The notes under the pieces: generated by a model
Databases searched by the model: none
Seen by the model: only the letters and a program-made list of their open reading frames with translations
What the model was told of the DNA's origin: nothing
Position numbers and translations under genes: made by a program
Assembly: GCA_900468535.1 (NCBI GenBank)
Contig: UBTY01000018.1
Coordinates: forward strand, 47,246 to 111,245
DNA from: Hyphomicrobiales bacterium
GTDB taxonomy: Bacteria; Pseudomonadota; Alphaproteobacteria; Rhizobiales; Rhizobiaceae
Direction of reading: 5' to 3'
DNA: 64,000 nucleotides
Shown: positions 47,806 through 57,756 of the stretch, in pieces
Layout of the letters: each line of letters starts with the position of its first letter
Numbering within the stretch: the stretch's first letter is position 1

Positions 47806-48639
47806 ATGGCGGATCAGCGCGCAATCATCGTCACCGGATGCTCGTCCGGCATCGGTGCCTATTGCGCACGCGCCCTGAAGAGCGATGGATGGCGCGTCTT
47901 TGCCACCGTCCGCAAGTTCGACGATCTTGCTTCCCTGCAGGCTGACGGCATCGAAGCCTTTCGTATGGACTATTCCAATCCCCAGTCAATTGCCGACTTC
48001 ATGGACGAAGTAACGGCAGCAAGCGGCGGCAAGATCGATGCACTCTTCAACAACGGCGCCTACGGGCAACCTGGAGCCGTCGAAGACATCAGGACGGAGG
48101 TCCTCAGGGAACAGTTCGAGACCAATGTTTTCGGATGGCACGAGCTGACGCGGCGGATCATTCCGCTGATGCGCAAGCAGGGGCACGGTCGCATCGTCCA
48201 GTGCTCGTCGATTCTCGGCATCGTTCCCTATAGATATCGCGGCGCCTACACCGCTTCCAAGTTTGCAGTCGAGGGGTTGAGCGTGACGCTCCGGATGGAG
48301 CTGGAGGGAAGCGGCATTCACGTCAGTTTGATCGAGCCGGGGCCGATCACCTCGCGTTTCACCGCCAACGCACTTGCCAAGATCAACGAGAATATCGACG
48401 TCGGTAACTCCGTGCATGCGGCAGATTATCGCCGGCAGCTTGCGCGTCTTGACGGATCGGGGGCACCTAACCGACACAAGCTCGGTCCGGATGCGGTTTA
48501 CGCTGTCTTGAAGCACGCATTGAACTCACGCCGGCCCAAGCCACATTATCCCGTAACCACGCCGGCAAAGCAGGGCATGGTGTTGAAGAGGCTGCTGCCG
48601 GCAGACCTTTTCTACCGCCTGATGCGCTGGGTAGACTGA
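47806..48639 (+). CDS. Short-chain dehydrogenase/reductase
   Basis: A 277-residue classical SDR: the NAD(P) loop TGCSSGIG at 10-17, an NNGAY stretch, and catalytic Ser134/135, Tyr148 and Lys152 (VQCSSILG, YTASKFAVEG). The late tail (LLPADLFYRLMRWVD) resembles retinol/steroid-type SDRs; the substrate is unknown. ATG 47806 follows AGGAATC. It is followed 15 bases later by the small HIG1-type gene, in the same orientation. Confidence 0.92.
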   Translation: MADQRAIIVTGCSSGIGAYCARALKSDGWRVFATVRKFDDLASLQADGIEAFRMDYSNPQSIADFMDEVTAASGGKIDALFNNGAYGQPGAVEDIRTEVLREQFETNVFGWHELTRRIIPLMRKQGHGRIVQCSSILGIVPYRYRGAYTASKFAVEGLSVTLRMELEGSGIHVSLIEPGPITSRFTANALAKINENIDVGNSVHAADYRRQLARLDGSGAPNRHKLGPDAVYAVLKHALNSRRPKPHYPVTTPAKQGMVLKRLLPADLFYRLMRWVD

Positions 48640-48654
48640 CCAGGAAAGCAAGAA

Positions 48655-48858
48655 ATGTCTACGGTCACTTACATTCTCGCCATCATTGTCATGGCGATCG
48701 TCGCTCTTGTCCTGATACGCGGCCTCTTCAACATGATGAAGGGTGGCGACGCCAATCTGTCCAACAAGCTCATGCAGCTGCGCGTCCTGCTGCAGGCGAT
48801 CGCCATCTTTCTGATCATGCTCACGCTCTGGCTGACCGGCGGCGGGCGCCCGACCTGA
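48655..48858 (+). CDS. Twin-transmembrane HIG1-type small protein
   Basis: A 67-residue protein with two hydrophobic helices (about 5-25 and 46-62) joined by a basic loop, MMKGGDANLSNKLMQLRVLLQAIAIFLI, the hallmark of the HIG1/RCF1 domain of bacteria. Mitochondrial relatives assemble respiratory supercomplexes. In bacteria a role near terminal oxidases is suspected, not proven here. It precedes the cobalamin adenosyltransferase gene by 22 bases. Confidence 0.85.
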   Translation: MSTVTYILAIIVMAIVALVLIRGLFNMMKGGDANLSNKLMQLRVLLQAIAIFLIMLTLWLTGGGRPT

Positions 48859-48880
48859 TTTTCGCGCAAAGGGGGAATGC

Positions 48881-49459
48881 ATGGTCAAGCTGAACAAGAT
48901 CTACACTAAGACCGGGGATGACGGCACGACCGCGCTGGTGTCCGGCGCGCGGCGGCTGAAGAGCGACCTGCGGGTGGAAGCCTACGGCACGATCGACGAG
49001 GCCAACTCGGCAATCGGCATCGCGCGCCTGCATATGCAGGGAATGCCCATTCTCGACACCATGTTGAACCTGATCCAGAACGACCTCTTCGATCTCGGCG
49101 CCGACTTGGCAACGCCCGACACCGGCGAGACACCGGCCTACGAGCCGCTGCGCATCATCGAGACCCAGGTGTCCCGGATAGAGCGCGACATCGATCAGTT
49201 GAACGCCGATCTTCAGCCTCTGAAGTCCTTCGTCCTGCCGGGCGGTCACTCGGCCGCCGCCCATCTGCATCTCGCCCGCACGATTACGCGCCGGGCGGAG
49301 CGGCTGATGGTCTCGCTTGCGCGCACCGAAGGCGAGGTCGTCAGCGACGCAGCACTTCAGTACGTAAACCGGCTTTCCGATTTCCTGTTCGTCGCGGCCC
49401 GCCATGCCAATGACCGTGGCCATGCAGATGTTCTTTGGGTTCCCGGCAAGAATCGCTAA
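48881..49459 (+). CDS. Cob(I)alamin adenosyltransferase, PduO-type
   Basis: A 192-residue adenosyltransferase that makes coenzyme B12. The N-terminal KIYTKTGDDGTTALVSGARRLKSDLRVEAYGTIDEANSAIG holds the ATP site. The conserved LPGGHSAAAHLHLARTITRRAERLMVSLAR helix and LNRLSDFLFVAARHAN (here YVNRLSDFLFVAARHA) end the domain. It belongs to the PduO/MMAB class rather than CobA/BtuR. It is in a forward run with the HIG1 gene and rhomboid; whether it serves methylmalonyl-CoA mutase here is unknown. Confidence 0.94.
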   Translation: MVKLNKIYTKTGDDGTTALVSGARRLKSDLRVEAYGTIDEANSAIGIARLHMQGMPILDTMLNLIQNDLFDLGADLATPDTGETPAYEPLRIIETQVSRIERDIDQLNADLQPLKSFVLPGGHSAAAHLHLARTITRRAERLMVSLARTEGEVVSDAALQYVNRLSDFLFVAARHANDRGHADVLWVPGKNR

Positions 49460-49493
49460 GCTCGTTTCGCAAGGGCAAAGACCGGGGGCCGTC

Positions 49494-50294
49494 TTGTTCA
49501 TACCGCTGCACGATGCCAATACGCTTAAATACATAAAGCTTCAGTGGGTGACCTTGACGCTGATAGCGGCAAACGTTGCCGGTTGGCTCTTCACCGGCGT
49601 CGTAGCTAGCGAGTCTGTTTCCCAGGCCACCTTCGTCGGCCTCGGTTACATTCCAGCAGTCGCCTTTCACCATGCGACACTCGAGCCGGCTCTCGTGATT
49701 GTTCCCGAAGAACTGACTTACATCACCTATGCCTTCGTCCATTCCAGCTTCTGGCATCTTGCCTCAAACATGCTGTTCCTTTGGGTCTTCGGGGACAACG
49801 TCGAAGATGCGATGGGGCATGTTCGCTTTCTGCTGTTCTATCTGCTCTGCGCGGTGTCCGGCGCACTTTTTCATGGTTTTATTGGCGAGACGTCTGAATC
49901 GCCGCTGATCGGCGCATCCGGGGCGATCTCGGGCGTTATCGCCGCTTATGTCATCCTGCACCCGCGCGTTCGCGTCTGGGTGCTTGTCTTCATGCGAGTG
50001 CCGATACCGCTGCCCGCCTTCGTTCCCCTCGTAATCTGGATCGGCCAGCAGTTCGTCATGCTGGCGATCGAGCCTGACGGCAACGTATCGTGGGGAGCCC
50101 ATGTCGGCGGCATTGTCGCCGGCGCCGTTCTCGTGCTGGTCATGCGTCGGCGGGGCGTTCCCCTGTTCGACCGGCAAGTGGTGATGCCTCGGGCCGTGCG
50201 CGATCGAGACAAGCCCAACCCGACAATGATTTTCATTCCGGGACAACAGCCGCGTCCGCGCCTTCCCTGGGACAAGCCACCGTCCGAATATTGA
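49494..50294 (+). CDS. Rhomboid intramembrane serine protease
   Basis: A 266-residue rhomboid. The catalytic dyad is Ser142 in GASGAISG and His203 in SWGAHVGGIVAG; His88 and Asn92 (HLASNML) form the oxyanion site. It is a six- or seven-helix protease with an open C-terminal tail (KPNPTMIFIPGQQPRPRLP). The TTG start at 49494 (MFIPLHDANTLKYIKL) is preferred because it has a GGGGG ribosome site and the right length; the ATG at 49404 overlaps the upstream gene by 56 bases. The substrate is unknown. Confidence 0.9.
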   Translation: MFIPLHDANTLKYIKLQWVTLTLIAANVAGWLFTGVVASESVSQATFVGLGYIPAVAFHHATLEPALVIVPEELTYITYAFVHSSFWHLASNMLFLWVFGDNVEDAMGHVRFLLFYLLCAVSGALFHGFIGETSESPLIGASGAISGVIAAYVILHPRVRVWVLVFMRVPIPLPAFVPLVIWIGQQFVMLAIEPDGNVSWGAHVGGIVAGAVLVLVMRRRGVPLFDRQVVMPRAVRDRDKPNPTMIFIPGQQPRPRLPWDKPPSEY

Positions 50295-50453
50295 CGTGAA
50301 CGTAAACGTCAGATAATCAGGGATCAATTTGCCTGTCTGCGGCATGCGAGCGTTGTGTTTGGAGGAAAAACGCGTATCCATGTCGCCATTCGACAATCGG
50401 AGCAGCGCCGAAACGCGCATTTTCTTGGCGAAAGAGTTGAAGGAAGGACCCCC

Positions 50454-51203
50454 ATGAAAATCCTCGTCCCCGTAAAGCGGGTGGTTGATTACAACGTGAA
50501 GATCCGCGTGAAGGCCGATGGCACAGGCGTTGAGCTCGCGAACGTGAAGATGTCGATGAACCCCTTCGACGAAATCTCGGTTGAGGAAGCGCTGCGGCTG
50601 AAGGAGGCCGGCAAGGCGGAGGAAGTGGTGGTCGTGTCGATCGGTCCTGCGAAGGCCGAGGAGACGCTGCGCACAGCGCTCGCCATGGGTGCCGACCGCG
50701 CCATCCTCGTCGAGACTGACGATGCCGTCGAGCCGCTCGCCGTTGCCAAGATCCTCAAGGGTGTTGCCGACGCCGAACAGCCGGGGCTGATCATCGTCGG
50801 CAAGCAGGCGATCGATGACGACTCGAACCAGACCGGCCAGATGCTGGCGGCGCTGCTGGGTTCCGCCCAGGCGACCTTCGCCTCGAAGATCGAGATCGGC
50901 GATGGCAAGGCCCAGGTGACGCGCGAAGTCGATGGCGGCCTGCAGACCATCGAAGTCAAGCTCCCGGCTGTCGTTACCACCGACCTGCGCCTCAACGAGC
51001 CGCGCTATGCTTCGCTGCCGAACATCATGAAGGCGAAGAAGAAGCCGCTCGACAAGAAGAGCCCAGCTGACTTCGGCGTCTCCACCACGCCGCGCCTCAA
51101 GGTCCTGAAGACCGAGGAGCCATCAGGCCGCAAGGCGGGCGTCAAGGTCGCGTCGGTCGCCGAGCTCGTCGAGAAGCTCAAGTCCGAAGCCGGCGTCCTC
51201 TAA
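50454..51203 (+). CDS. etfB: Electron transfer flavoprotein subunit beta
   Basis: A 249-residue EtfB, which with EtfA passes electrons from acyl-CoA and other dehydrogenases to ubiquinone. The family start [19 protein letters not shown], the AMP-binding [21 protein letters not shown], and [24 protein letters not shown] are present. ATG 50454 follows GAAGGAAGGACC. It is transcribed with etfA 15 bases later and terminates at the hairpin after etfA. Confidence 0.98.
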   Translation: MKILVPVKRVVDYNVKIRVKADGTGVELANVKMSMNPFDEISVEEALRLKEAGKAEEVVVVSIGPAKAEETLRTALAMGADRAILVETDDAVEPLAVAKILKGVADAEQPGLIIVGKQAIDDDSNQTGQMLAALLGSAQATFASKIEIGDGKAQVTREVDGGLQTIEVKLPAVVTTDLRLNEPRYASLPNIMKAKKKPLDKKSPADFGVSTTPRLKVLKTEEPSGRKAGVKVASVAELVEKLKSEAGVL

Positions 51204-51218
51204 GGTTCGAAAGGAAAC

Positions 51219-52154
51219 ATGACCATGGCCATTCTTCTTCTGGCTGACCACGACAACAACCACCTTTCCGACCAGACCGCCAAGACACTGACGGCAGCTT
51301 CCAAGATCGGTGGCGACGTGCATGTGCTGGTATCAGGCAAGGGCGCCAAGGCTGCCGCCGAACAGGCAGCCAAGTTATCAGGCGTTGCCAAGGTGCTGGT
51401 TGCCGAGGATGCAAGCCTCGACAACAATCTGGCCGAGCCGCTGTCTGCCCTGATCGTCCAGCTTTCCGGCAATTACGACACGATCATCGCCGCCGCCACC
51501 TCGACCGGCAAGAACGTCCTGCCGCGCGTTGCAGCCCTGCTCGACGTTGCTCAGATCTCGGAAATCATCGAAGTCGTCTCTGCAGACACCTTCAAGCGCC
51601 CGATCTATGCCGGCAACGCCATCCAGACGGTGCAGGCGACCGACGCCAAGAAGGTCATCACGGTGCGCACGGCCTCCTTTGCCGCGACATCAGAAGGCGG
51701 CTCCGCTGCGGTCGAGGCGATCTCGGCTGCGTCCGACCCTGATGTCTCGACCTTCGTCAGCGATGCCTTGTCGGCCTCCGATCGTCCGGAATTGACGTCC
51801 GCGAAGATCATCATCTCCGGTGGCCGCGCGCTCGGCTCGTCCGAGAAGTTCCAGGAAGTTATCCTGCCTGTCGCCGACAAGCTCGGCGCTGCCGTTGGCG
51901 CAAGCCGTGCCGCCGTCGATGCCGGCTATGCCCCGAACGACTGGCAGGTCGGCCAGACCGGCAAGGTCGTTGCGCCTGATCTCTACATCGCTTGCGGCAT
52001 CTCCGGTGCGATCCAGCACCTCGCCGGCATGAAGGACTCCAAGGTCATCGTCGCGATCAACAAGGACGAGGAGGCTCCGATCTTCCAGGTTGCCGACTAC
52101 GGCCTCGTTGCCGATCTCTTCGAAGCCCTGCCGGAACTGGAAAAGGCGCTTTGA
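51219..52154 (+). CDS. etfA: Electron transfer flavoprotein subunit alpha
   Basis: A 311-residue EtfA that binds FAD. The C-terminal FAD-binding domain is clear: [96 protein letters not shown]. The N-terminal [22 protein letters not shown] is typical. The ATG at 51219 follows AAGGAAAC. The next gene follows a terminator. Confidence 0.98.
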   Translation: MTMAILLLADHDNNHLSDQTAKTLTAASKIGGDVHVLVSGKGAKAAAEQAAKLSGVAKVLVAEDASLDNNLAEPLSALIVQLSGNYDTIIAAATSTGKNVLPRVAALLDVAQISEIIEVVSADTFKRPIYAGNAIQTVQATDAKKVITVRTASFAATSEGGSAAVEAISAASDPDVSTFVSDALSASDRPELTSAKIIISGGRALGSSEKFQEVILPVADKLGAAVGASRAAVDAGYAPNDWQVGQTGKVVAPDLYIACGISGAIQHLAGMKDSKVIVAINKDEEAPIFQVADYGLVADLFEALPELEKAL

Positions 52155-52221
52155 TCGCCAACATGCCGGTTTTTCGCACTTGCGAATGACTGGAAAATTA
52201 TCTTTTTAGGGGCTACTACTT

Positions 52222-52251
52222 CTGCCGGGCGATCGTTTGCCCGGCAGTTTT
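52222..52251 (+). terminator. Intrinsic terminator of etfBA
   Basis: A perfect 9-bp stem, CTGCCGGGC (52222-52230) and GCCCGGCAG (52239-52247), followed by TTTT. It lies about 70 bases past the etfA stop on the plus strand. Confidence 0.9.
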
Positions 52252-52300
52252 GTTAGAAAAATGCGGCGATGCGGGGGCGTTGCCGTGCGGGGGCTTGGAG

Positions 52301-53182
52301 ATGAGTGCGGTGTTGAAGACGATTGGTATCATCGGCGCGGGCCAGATGGGTTGCGGCATCGCACAGGTTTCGGCATCGGCCGGCTACAAGGTCCAGATCT
52401 ACGATCTGTCTGATGAACGTGTCCAGCACGGCCTGGCTACCATCAACGGCAACCTTGCCCGTCACGTCACCAGCGGCAAGATGACGGATGACCAGCGCGC
52501 AGAGACGCTCGCGCTGATATCCGGTTCGTCCGATGTCAACGACCTCGCCGCCTGCGATCTCGTGATCGAGGCCGCAACCGAGGACGAAAGCGTCAAGCGC
52601 AAGATCTATTCGCTCGTCTGTCCGGTCCTGAAGCCGGAAGCAATCCTTGCCACAAACACCTCTTCGCTCTCGATCACCCGCCTCGCCTCCTCGACGGATC
52701 GGCCAGAGCGTTTCATGGGCATCCATTTCATGAATCCGGTGCCCGTGATGAAACTGGTGGAACTCGTGCGCGGGATCGCAACCGAGGAAGGTACCTTCTC
52801 TGCGGCCAAGGAATTCGTCGCCTCTTTGGAAAAGACGGTAACGGTCGCCGAGGACTTCCCGGCCTTCATAGTCAACCGCATTCTGCTGCCGATGATCAAC
52901 GAGGCAATCTACACGCTCTATGAAGGCGTCGGCACTGTCGATGCGATCGACACCGCCATGAAGCTCGGCGCCAACCACCCGATGGGCCCGCTGCAGCTTG
53001 CGGACTTCATCGGCCTCGACACCTGCCTGTCCATCATGCAGGTGCTGCATGACGGCCTCGCCGACTCCAAATACCGGCCCTGCCCGCTTCTGGTGAAATA
53101 CGTCGAAGCCGGCTGGCTAGGCCGCAAATCCGGCCGCGGCTTCTATGATTACCGTGGCGAAGTGCCGGTACCGACGCGCTAG
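52301..53182 (+). CDS. 3-hydroxybutyryl-CoA dehydrogenase
   Basis: A 293-residue NAD-dependent 3-hydroxyacyl-CoA dehydrogenase. The Rossmann loop GIIGAGQMGCGI (glycines 12, 14, 17) opens the chain, and the catalytic site is His142 and Asn145 in GIHFMNPVPVMKLVELVRG. The C-terminal dimer domain is present (DFPAFIVNRILLPMINEAIYTL, NHPMGPLQLADFIGLDTCLSIMQVL). The length matches Hbd or PaaH. With etfBA upstream it suggests fatty-acid or polyhydroxybutyrate metabolism. ATG 52301 is right at a GGAG; GGGGG eight bases before is the better ribosome site. Confidence 0.95.
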   Translation: MSAVLKTIGIIGAGQMGCGIAQVSASAGYKVQIYDLSDERVQHGLATINGNLARHVTSGKMTDDQRAETLALISGSSDVNDLAACDLVIEAATEDESVKRKIYSLVCPVLKPEAILATNTSSLSITRLASSTDRPERFMGIHFMNPVPVMKLVELVRGIATEEGTFSAAKEFVASLEKTVTVAEDFPAFIVNRILLPMINEAIYTLYEGVGTVDAIDTAMKLGANHPMGPLQLADFIGLDTCLSIMQVLHDGLADSKYRPCPLLVKYVEAGWLGRKSGRGFYDYRGEVPVPTR

Positions 53183-53235
53183 GAACACTCCTGCCTACGT
53201 CAGGAGGACCACCGAAGCTTTGGCGCATTAAGCCT

Positions 53236-53766
53236 TCATGGATTGCGAGCGTCGCGTTTTGCCTGTGACACGGCCCCGGCCTTTCGCAATCGACCGCGTT
53301 CCATCGGCCGGACCAGATTTTTGGGTTTTGAATTTTCAATCGCATGCATGCCTGCGTATGCTTGGCGCGCGTTGAACGAAGCGTCGTGCTCGGCTTTTGC
53401 TTCTTTCCTTCGTGCCAACGCAGCGCGCATGCTCTCAACCATCCGGATTTTGTCGCGCATGCGGCTGCGGCGGGACTGCTCGGTGTTTACGCTGCGTACA
53501 CCCATCGCCAGAACTTCAAGCTTGGCTCTGGTGCCGCTGTCCTTGCTGACCGCCTTGGCGCCTTTCGGATCGGCCTTTCCCCTGATTTCCCTGCGCTGCC
53601 TGTGGGCTTCGCTCTGCGCACGGTCGCGCCTCTCCCGTATGCGCTTGGCGAGATCCGAGAGGTCCGCGTCGGACAGGGACTGTATCGCCGGGTGATGAGA
53701 CTTTTGAACCAGTTGCCACTCGTCTGCGGTCAGCAAACGCTCTGCCTGCCTACGTGAGATTGCCAT
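53236..53766 (-). CDS. Highly basic hypothetical protein, 176 aa
   Basis: A charged protein without signal peptide or membrane helix. It starts MAISRRQAERLLTADEWQLVQKSHHPAIQSLSDADLSDLAKRIRERRDRAQ and is helical with many Arg/Lys. The middle (KLEVLAMGVRSVNTEQSRR) and tail (NSKPKNLVRPMERGRLRKAGAVSQAKRDARNP) could bind nucleic acid. I do not recognise the family, but similar conserved hypotheticals occur in rhizobia. It is alone and convergent with the dehydrogenase gene. Confidence 0.7.
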   Translation of the reverse strand: MAISRRQAERLLTADEWQLVQKSHHPAIQSLSDADLSDLAKRIRERRDRAQSEAHRQRREIRGKADPKGAKAVSKDSGTRAKLEVLAMGVRSVNTEQSRRSRMRDKIRMVESMRAALARRKEAKAEHDASFNARQAYAGMHAIENSKPKNLVRPMERGRLRKAGAVSQAKRDARNP

Positions 53767-53924
53767 CTCCGCCTCCTACGATGTCGCATCGGTAAATGAT
53801 ATGCTTCGTCTACAGGACCGTTCTTCCGAGCCGGTCCTGGCTGCCTATCCGATAACGTCTGTCTTCGTCGGCTAAAGTAGTGCCGGCCCGCAAACCGGCA
53901 ATGGCTCGTTGACAGGGAGCTTAC

Positions 53925-54587
53925 TTACGTCCCTGCAGCACCCTTGATCAGGGCCTTCGCATCGTCGCTGTCCCAGGCGGCAGGCCCATTCATCGCGGAG
54001 ATAAGGCAGCCCTTGCCGTCGATCAGCAATGTGACCGGCAGACCGAAGGCCAGGCCCTCCTTTTTGAGGCTATTGAAAACCTCGATCGTATTGTCGCGAT
54101 AAAGCTTGAGTGCATCGACGCCGGTTTCGCTGAGGAACGTCTTCGGCTTCTCGTCATCTCCCGTGTCGATATTGACGGGCACGACCTGGAACTTGTCGCC
54201 GCCCATCTCCTTCTCAAGTGCGTTCAACGCCGGCATTTCCTCGCGGCAGGGCACGCACCACGTCGCCCAGAGATTGAACAGCACTGTCTTGCCAGCAAAG
54301 CTGTCGAGCGTCATGGGCTGACCATCGGCGCCCTTGAAGGCAATCGTGGTGAGTTTCCGGTGTTGGTCCGGGGCAACCATCGCCGCCACTTGTCCCTTGA
54401 GCAACGGAGCAATCTTCGTGGCGATCTCCTTCGTCGCCGCGCATTCGCCCGACGCTGTTTGCGTCTCGCCATTGCCAGACCCGGTTTCCTTGATGTAAAC
54501 CGCTGCCGCACCGGCAATAATGCCTGCGACGGCCGCAATCCCGATCAGCTTCAGGGATGGCAGGCGCAGGGGCGTTCTTGTCGTCAT
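53925..54587 (-). CDS. tlpA: Thiol:disulfide interchange protein TlpA
   Basis: A 220-residue membrane-anchored thioredoxin. An N-terminal helix (about 12-32) anchors it to the inner membrane. The active site is Trp110-Cys111-Val-Pro-Cys114 ([20 protein letters not shown]), and [15 protein letters not shown] has the cis-proline. TlpA in rhizobia helps mature cytochrome oxidase aa3 by handling copper-site disulfides. ATG 54587 is divergent from argH with 41 bases between the two starts. Confidence 0.95.
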   Translation of the reverse strand: MTTRTPLRLPSLKLIGIAAVAGIIAGAAAVYIKETGSGNGETQTASGECAATKEIATKIAPLLKGQVAAMVAPDQHRKLTTIAFKGADGQPMTLDSFAGKTVLFNLWATWCVPCREEMPALNALEKEMGGDKFQVVPVNIDTGDDEKPKTFLSETGVDALKLYRDNTIEVFNSLKKEGLAFGLPVTLLIDGKGCLISAMNGPAAWDSDDAKALIKGAAGT

Positions 54588-54628
54588 TTCATTCTCCGAG
54601 ACACGCGTTCTTCAAGGCAGGCATCTTC

Positions 54629-56029
54629 ATGGCCGACAGCACGGACACCAAATCCTCCAACCAGATGTGGGGCGGCCGTTTCGCCTCCGGTCCCGATGCG
54701 ATCATGGAGGAGATAAATGCCTCGATCGGTTTCGACAAGAAGCTGTTTGCCCAGGACATCCGCGGCTCGATCGCCCATGCCACCATGCTTGCCCACCAGG
54801 GCATCATTTCGGCCGAGGATAAAGACAAGATCGTTCAAGGGCTAAACACGATCCTGTCAGAGATCGAGAGCGGCAATTTCGAATTCTCGCGCAAGCTCGA
54901 AGACATTCACATGAACGTCGAGGCCCGCCTTGCGACGCTGATCGGTCCCGCCGCCGGACGCCTCCACACAGCCCGCTCGCGCAACGACCAGGTGGCGCTC
55001 GACTTCCGCCTCTGGGTCAAGGAAGAGCTGCAGAAGACGGAGCGGATGCTGACGGATCTGATCGCCGCATTCCTCGACCGTGCCGAAGAACATGCCGAGA
55101 CCGTCATGCCGGGCTTTACCCACCTGCAGACCGCGCAGCCTGTCACCTTCGGTCATCACTGCATGGCCTATGTCGAAATGTTTGGCCGAGACCGCTCGCG
55201 CGTGCGCCACGCCATCGAGCATCTGGATGAAAGCCCGATCGGTTCGGCCGCGCTTGCCGGCACCGGTTACCCGATCGACCGTCACATGACGGCCAAGGCC
55301 CTCGGTTTCCGCGAGCCGACCCGCAATTCGATCGATACGGTCTCGGACCGCGATTTCGCGATCGAATTCCTGGCGCTGGCAGCGATCTGCTCGATGCACC
55401 TGTCGCGTCTCGCCGAAGAGATCGTTATCTGGTCGACGCCGCAGTTCGGCTTCGTGCGCCTGTCGGATGCCTTCTCGACCGGCTCCTCGATCATGCCGCA
55501 GAAGAAGAACCCGGATGCCGCTGAACTGGTGCGCGCCAAGACCGGCCGCATCAACGGCTCGCTGATTGCGCTGCTGACGATCATGAAGGGCCTGCCGCTC
55601 GCCTATTCCAAGGACATGCAGGAAGATAAGGAACAGGTCTTCGACGCCGCCGAGAGCCTGGAACTGGCCATCGCCGCCATGACCGGGATGGTCCGCGACC
55701 TCACGATCAACACCGCCCGCATGAAGGCTGCAGCCGGTTCGGGCTATTCGACGGCGACGGACCTCGCCGACTGGCTGGTGCGTGAAGCAGGTCTGCCTTT
55801 CCGCGACGCCCACCACGTGACTGGCCGCGCCGTGGCGCTGGCGGAGAGCAAGGGTTGCGATCTCGCCGAACTGCCGCTTGCCGATCTGCAGGCAATCAAT
55901 GCTGCGATCACCGACAAGGTCTACGACGTCCTGACGGTCGAAGCATCGGTTGCCAGCCGCAAGAGCTTCGGCGGCACGGCACCCTCCGAAGTGCGCAAGC
56001 AGATTGTCTACTGGCGCGCTCGCAACTGA
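54629..56029 (+). CDS. argH: Argininosuccinate lyase
   Basis: A 466-residue enzyme that splits argininosuccinate into arginine and fumarate. The signature [15 protein letters not shown] holds the catalytic Ser286/287, and His165 lies in FTHLQTAQ. The opening [30 protein letters not shown] is typical. ATG 54629 was chosen; the frame also reads from 54557 but this would overlap the divergent tlpA promoter. It is followed by lptM and lysA on the same strand. Confidence 0.98.
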   Translation: MADSTDTKSSNQMWGGRFASGPDAIMEEINASIGFDKKLFAQDIRGSIAHATMLAHQGIISAEDKDKIVQGLNTILSEIESGNFEFSRKLEDIHMNVEARLATLIGPAAGRLHTARSRNDQVALDFRLWVKEELQKTERMLTDLIAAFLDRAEEHAETVMPGFTHLQTAQPVTFGHHCMAYVEMFGRDRSRVRHAIEHLDESPIGSAALAGTGYPIDRHMTAKALGFREPTRNSIDTVSDRDFAIEFLALAAICSMHLSRLAEEIVIWSTPQFGFVRLSDAFSTGSSIMPQKKNPDAAELVRAKTGRINGSLIALLTIMKGLPLAYSKDMQEDKEQVFDAAESLELAIAAMTGMVRDLTINTARMKAAAGSGYSTATDLADWLVREAGLPFRDAHHVTGRAVALAESKGCDLAELPLADLQAINAAITDKVYDVLTVEASVASRKSFGGTAPSEVRKQIVYWRARN

Positions 56030-56108
56030 CCTCAACAATCGGGGTGCACAAGGTGGATAAACTTCGCTATGAAGGTGTCCACCCGTGCCGCTTCCCAAGA
56101 GGAATTCC

Positions 56109-56303
56109 ATGCAGAAGAGCTTGCCGCAGATCGTCCGCCTGACGGTTGTTTTCGCCGTGATCGGCCTCGCCGTCGCAGGATGCGGGCGTAAAGGCGACCT
56201 CGATCCGCCGAGCGCGCAGGCAACGAAGGGTGGCGACTCGTCGAAGCCGACGAAACAGCCCGGCACCGTCGACAGGCCCTTCCTTCTCGATCCGCTTCTC
56301 TAA
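56109..56303 (+). CDS. lptM: LptM-type small lipoprotein (YifL family)
   Basis: A 64-residue lipoprotein with lipobox AVAGC, the acylated Cys being residue 25. The mature part GCGRKGDLDPPS is the hallmark of LptM, which helps assemble the LptDE lipopolysaccharide translocon. It precedes lysA by 12 bases, an old association in many proteobacteria. ATG 56109 (MQKSLPQIV) was chosen over 56085 because it opens the signal; AGAGGA lies just upstream. Confidence 0.9.
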   Translation: MQKSLPQIVRLTVVFAVIGLAVAGCGRKGDLDPPSAQATKGGDSSKPTKQPGTVDRPFLLDPLL

Positions 56304-56315
56304 GAGGCTACTGAC

Positions 56316-57584
56316 GTGAATCACTTCGAGTATCGCGACGGCATTCTGTACGCCGAAAACGTTCCCGTTCCCGAAATTGCCAAGGCGGTCGGGACGCCGT
56401 TCTACGTCTATTCCACGGCGACGCTTGAGCGCCACTACAAGGTCTTCGCTGGGGCCTTCAGCGATATAGACTCCATGGTCTGCTACGCCATGAAGGCCAA
56501 CTCCAATCAGGCCGTCCTGAAGACGCTCGGCAATCTCGGCGCCGGCATCGACGTCGTCTCCGGCGGCGAACTGCGCCGCGCGCTGGCAGCCGGCATCCCG
56601 GCCAACCGCATCATGTTCTCCGGCGTCGGTAAGACGCCGCAGGAGATGGACCTCGCGCTCGAAGCCGGCATTTACTGCTTCAACGTCGAATCCGAGCCCG
56701 AGCTTGAGATCCTCAACCAGCGCGCCATCAAGGCCGGCAAGAAGGCGCCTGTCTCCTTCCGCATCAATCCCGATGTCGACGCGCGCACGCACGCCAAGAT
56801 CTCGACCGGCAAGAAAGAGAACAAGTTCGGCATCTCCTGGGAACGCGCCCGCGCCGTCTATGCGCGCGCGGCCACCCTCGAGGGTATCGAAGCCACCGGC
56901 ATCGATATGCATATCGGCAGCCAGATCACCGAGCTGCAGCCCTTCGACGACGCCTTCAAGCTGCTGCGCGAGCTGGTCAGCACGCTGCGCGCCGATGGCC
57001 ACGACATCCACCATGTCGATATCGGCGGCGGCCTCGGCATTCCCTACAAGGACGACAACAACCCGCCGCCGCTGCCCGACGCTTACGCCGCGATCGTCAA
57101 GAACCAGCTGCGTGAGCTGAACTGCAAGATCGTCATGGAGCCCGGCCGCCTGATCGTCGGCAACGCCGGCATCCTGGTGACGGAAGTGCTGTACGTGAAG
57201 GATGGCGGTGAGAAGACCTTCGTCATCGTCGACGGCGCCATGAACGACCTGATCCGCCCGACGCTCTACGAGGCCTATCACGAGATCCGCCCTGTGGTGA
57301 TCTCGGCCGCAAACGCGCCACGCATCAAGGCCGACGTCGTCGGCCCGGTCTGCGAGACCGGCGACTACCTTGCACTCGACCGCGAGATGGCCATGCCGAA
57401 ATCAGGCGACCTGATCGCTGTCAGCTCCGCCGGCGCCTATGGCGCTGTGCAGGCCGGCACCTACAACAGCCGCCTTCTCGTTCCCGAGGTGCTGGTCAAG
57501 GGGAGCGATTTCCACGTGATTCGCCCGCGCCGCACCTATGAGGAGCTGATCGGTCTGGATTCTGTCCCCGCCTGGCTCGACTGA
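56316..57584 (+). CDS. lysA: Diaminopimelate decarboxylase
   Basis: A 422-residue PLP enzyme making lysine from meso-diaminopimelate. The Lys for PLP is Lys60 in YAMKANSN. HIGSQI, DIGGGLGIPY, VMEPGRLIVGNAGILV and GPVCETGDYLA are all standard. The GTG start at 56316 follows AGAGGC and gives the family N-terminus HFEYRDGILYAENV. It is in a run with argH, lptM and the TIGR02302 gene. Confidence 0.98.
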   Translation: MNHFEYRDGILYAENVPVPEIAKAVGTPFYVYSTATLERHYKVFAGAFSDIDSMVCYAMKANSNQAVLKTLGNLGAGIDVVSGGELRRALAAGIPANRIMFSGVGKTPQEMDLALEAGIYCFNVESEPELEILNQRAIKAGKKAPVSFRINPDVDARTHAKISTGKKENKFGISWERARAVYARAATLEGIEATGIDMHIGSQITELQPFDDAFKLLRELVSTLRADGHDIHHVDIGGGLGIPYKDDNNPPPLPDAYAAIVKNQLRELNCKIVMEPGRLIVGNAGILVTEVLYVKDGGEKTFVIVDGAMNDLIRPTLYEAYHEIRPVVISAANAPRIKADVVGPVCETGDYLALDREMAMPKSGDLIAVSSAGAYGAVQAGTYNSRLLVPEVLVKGSDFHVIRPRRTYEELIGLDSVPAWLD

Positions 57585-57756
57585 CGGGCGCCGGGCGGCG
57601 GCATCACTTTTTGGCGAAGAACCGTGAAAAACCGGCATTGGCGGGCCCTTGCCCTCGCCTTCGCCACAAAGAATGTTATCTTTGACCGAGCGCGAATTGC
57701 CCCGGCAATCGCTGTAAGTGCACTCTGCCTTCGAACGTCAGCTCGCGGAGACCCGA

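Noticed and set aside
50293..50310. ACGT-rich repeat GACGT...ACGTC before etfB
   Set aside because: Short and weak; may be chance in a GC-rich genome.
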